A DNA stretch of 7,583 nucleotides from Amoebophilaceae bacterium (lineage in GTDB: Bacteria; Bacteroidota; Bacteroidia; Cytophagales; Amoebophilaceae), in NCBI GenBank assembly GCA_025455725.1, contig JALOLY010000044.1, positions 1-7,583 of the forward strand, written 5' to 3'. Position numbers and translations under genes: made by a program. A model generated the notes under the pieces. The model saw only the letters and a program-made list of their open reading frames with translations. It ran no database searches and was not told the origin of the DNA. This document shows, piece after piece, positions 7,095-7,583 of the stretch (position 1 is the stretch's first letter; each line of letters opens with the position of its first letter).

Positions 7095-7583
7095 GTACGT
7101 TCACGATTCATGGAGGCAAACCGCTTCAAGGGGTCATCATACCCCAAGGTGCCAAAAACGAAGCTTTACAGGTAATCTGTGCTGTGTTGCTGACTTCTTC
7201 CCCGGTTACTATCCACAATGTTCCTGATATCATCGACGTTCAAAGATTAATTGCGCTACTTAAGGTGTTGGGCGTCAGTGTAACGCAACCTGCAAAAGGC
7301 ACTTATTGTTTCGACCCTTCTCGTCTCAATGTCGCCGATGTAGACACCGAAATGTTAAAGAAGCTCGCTACGCAACTTAGGGGTTCCGTGATGATTTTGG
7401 GGCCTTTGCTAGCACGTTTTGGGAAAGTCACCATACCTAACCCTGGAGGAGATAGGATAGGTAGAAGGCGGTTAGACACGCACTTTGCAGGCATGCATAA
7501 GCTGGGGGCTACGTGTGCTTACGATAAGAAAGAAGACACTTACTTGGTTGAAGCTAAGGCACTAAAAGGAAATTATATTCTGC
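7091..7583 (+). CDS. murA: UDP-N-acetylglucosamine 1-carboxyvinyltransferase (MurA), 3' end outside window
   Basis: The first 164 residues of MurA are present, out of about 430 expected. The enzyme transfers enolpyruvate from phosphoenolpyruvate to UDP-GlcNAc in the cytosol, the first committed step of peptidoglycan synthesis. Visible features are the GG-x-LQG start, the PQGAKNEAL motif with K22 and N23 (the invariant substrate-binding pair), IHNVPDIIDV (41-50), LRGSVMILGPLLARFG (96-111, with R97 equivalent to E. coli R91), and PGGDRIGRRRLDTHF (118-132, with R126 equivalent to E. coli R120). In the mobile active-site loop, D121 replaces the Cys115 of E. coli that forms the covalent adduct with fosfomycin. 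An Asp here is natural in some lineages and, as I recall, usual in Bacteroidota MurA, so the enzyme should be active but fosfomycin-insensitive. It is coupled to the upstream DUF4290 gene by an ATGA overlap. The frame is open to the window edge with no sign of damage. Confidence 0.95.
   Translation, partial: MSTFTIHGGKPLQGVIIPQGAKNEALQVICAVLLTSSPVTIHNVPDIIDVQRLIALLKVLGVSVTQPAKGTYCFDPSRLNVADVDTEMLKKLATQLRGSVMILGPLLARFGKVTIPNPGGDRIGRRRLDTHFAGMHKLGATCAYDKKEDTYLVEAKALKGNYIL

Noticed and set aside
1..7583. tRNA, rRNA, CRISPR array, defence or secretion system
   Set aside because: No cloverleaf or T-loop motif, no regularly spaced repeats and no marker proteins were found on either strand; the named genes are housekeeping plus one IS element.

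Overview
The window looks like chromosome of a member of the Bacteroidota. Three things point there. First, a DUF4290-family gene sits directly upstream of murA; I know that family only from this phylum. Second, the 593-residue envelope protein has the N-terminus and the 'LVRW.YNDA..G.ISPVFELG..YVVAV' segment of the Bacteroidota SurA_N/PpiD-like family. Third, no clear Shine-Dalgarno sequence precedes any start, and a TAnnTTTG (-7 type) promoter element lies upstream of one gene. G+C is near 50% in two lines counted by hand, which is higher than the AT-rich insect and amoeba symbionts of the phylum, so I do not name a genus.

Layout, left to right. Bases 1-198 (+) hold the C-terminal end of an IS5-family DDE transposase cut by the window edge. 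It converges on an intact class I aminotransferase of the aspartate aminotransferase type (266-1492, -). A 785-bp stretch without a convincing gene follows (1493-2277). It separates the divergent aminotransferase from a rightward block of four genes: a membrane-anchored SurA_N/PpiD-like periplasmic chaperone (2278-4059), a UvrD/PcrA superfamily 1 helicase (start reassigned to 4192, to 6432), a DUF4290 protein (6474-7094), and murA (7091 to the window end, 3' end missing). DUF4290 and murA overlap by the four bases ATGA, so they are probably translationally coupled.

The functions are housekeeping: amino-acid transamination, outer-membrane or periplasmic protein folding, DNA repair, and the first committed step of peptidoglycan synthesis. 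I see no defence island, CRISPR array, tRNA or rRNA, and no clearly new multi-gene system. The most notable points are these: the PpiD-like protein appears to have lost its whole catalytic parvulin domain with both flanks retained; MurA has Asp in place of the catalytic, fosfomycin-reactive Cys; the uncharacterised DUF4290 protein is an internal two-fold repeat coupled to murA; and an IS5 element lies beside the aminotransferase.
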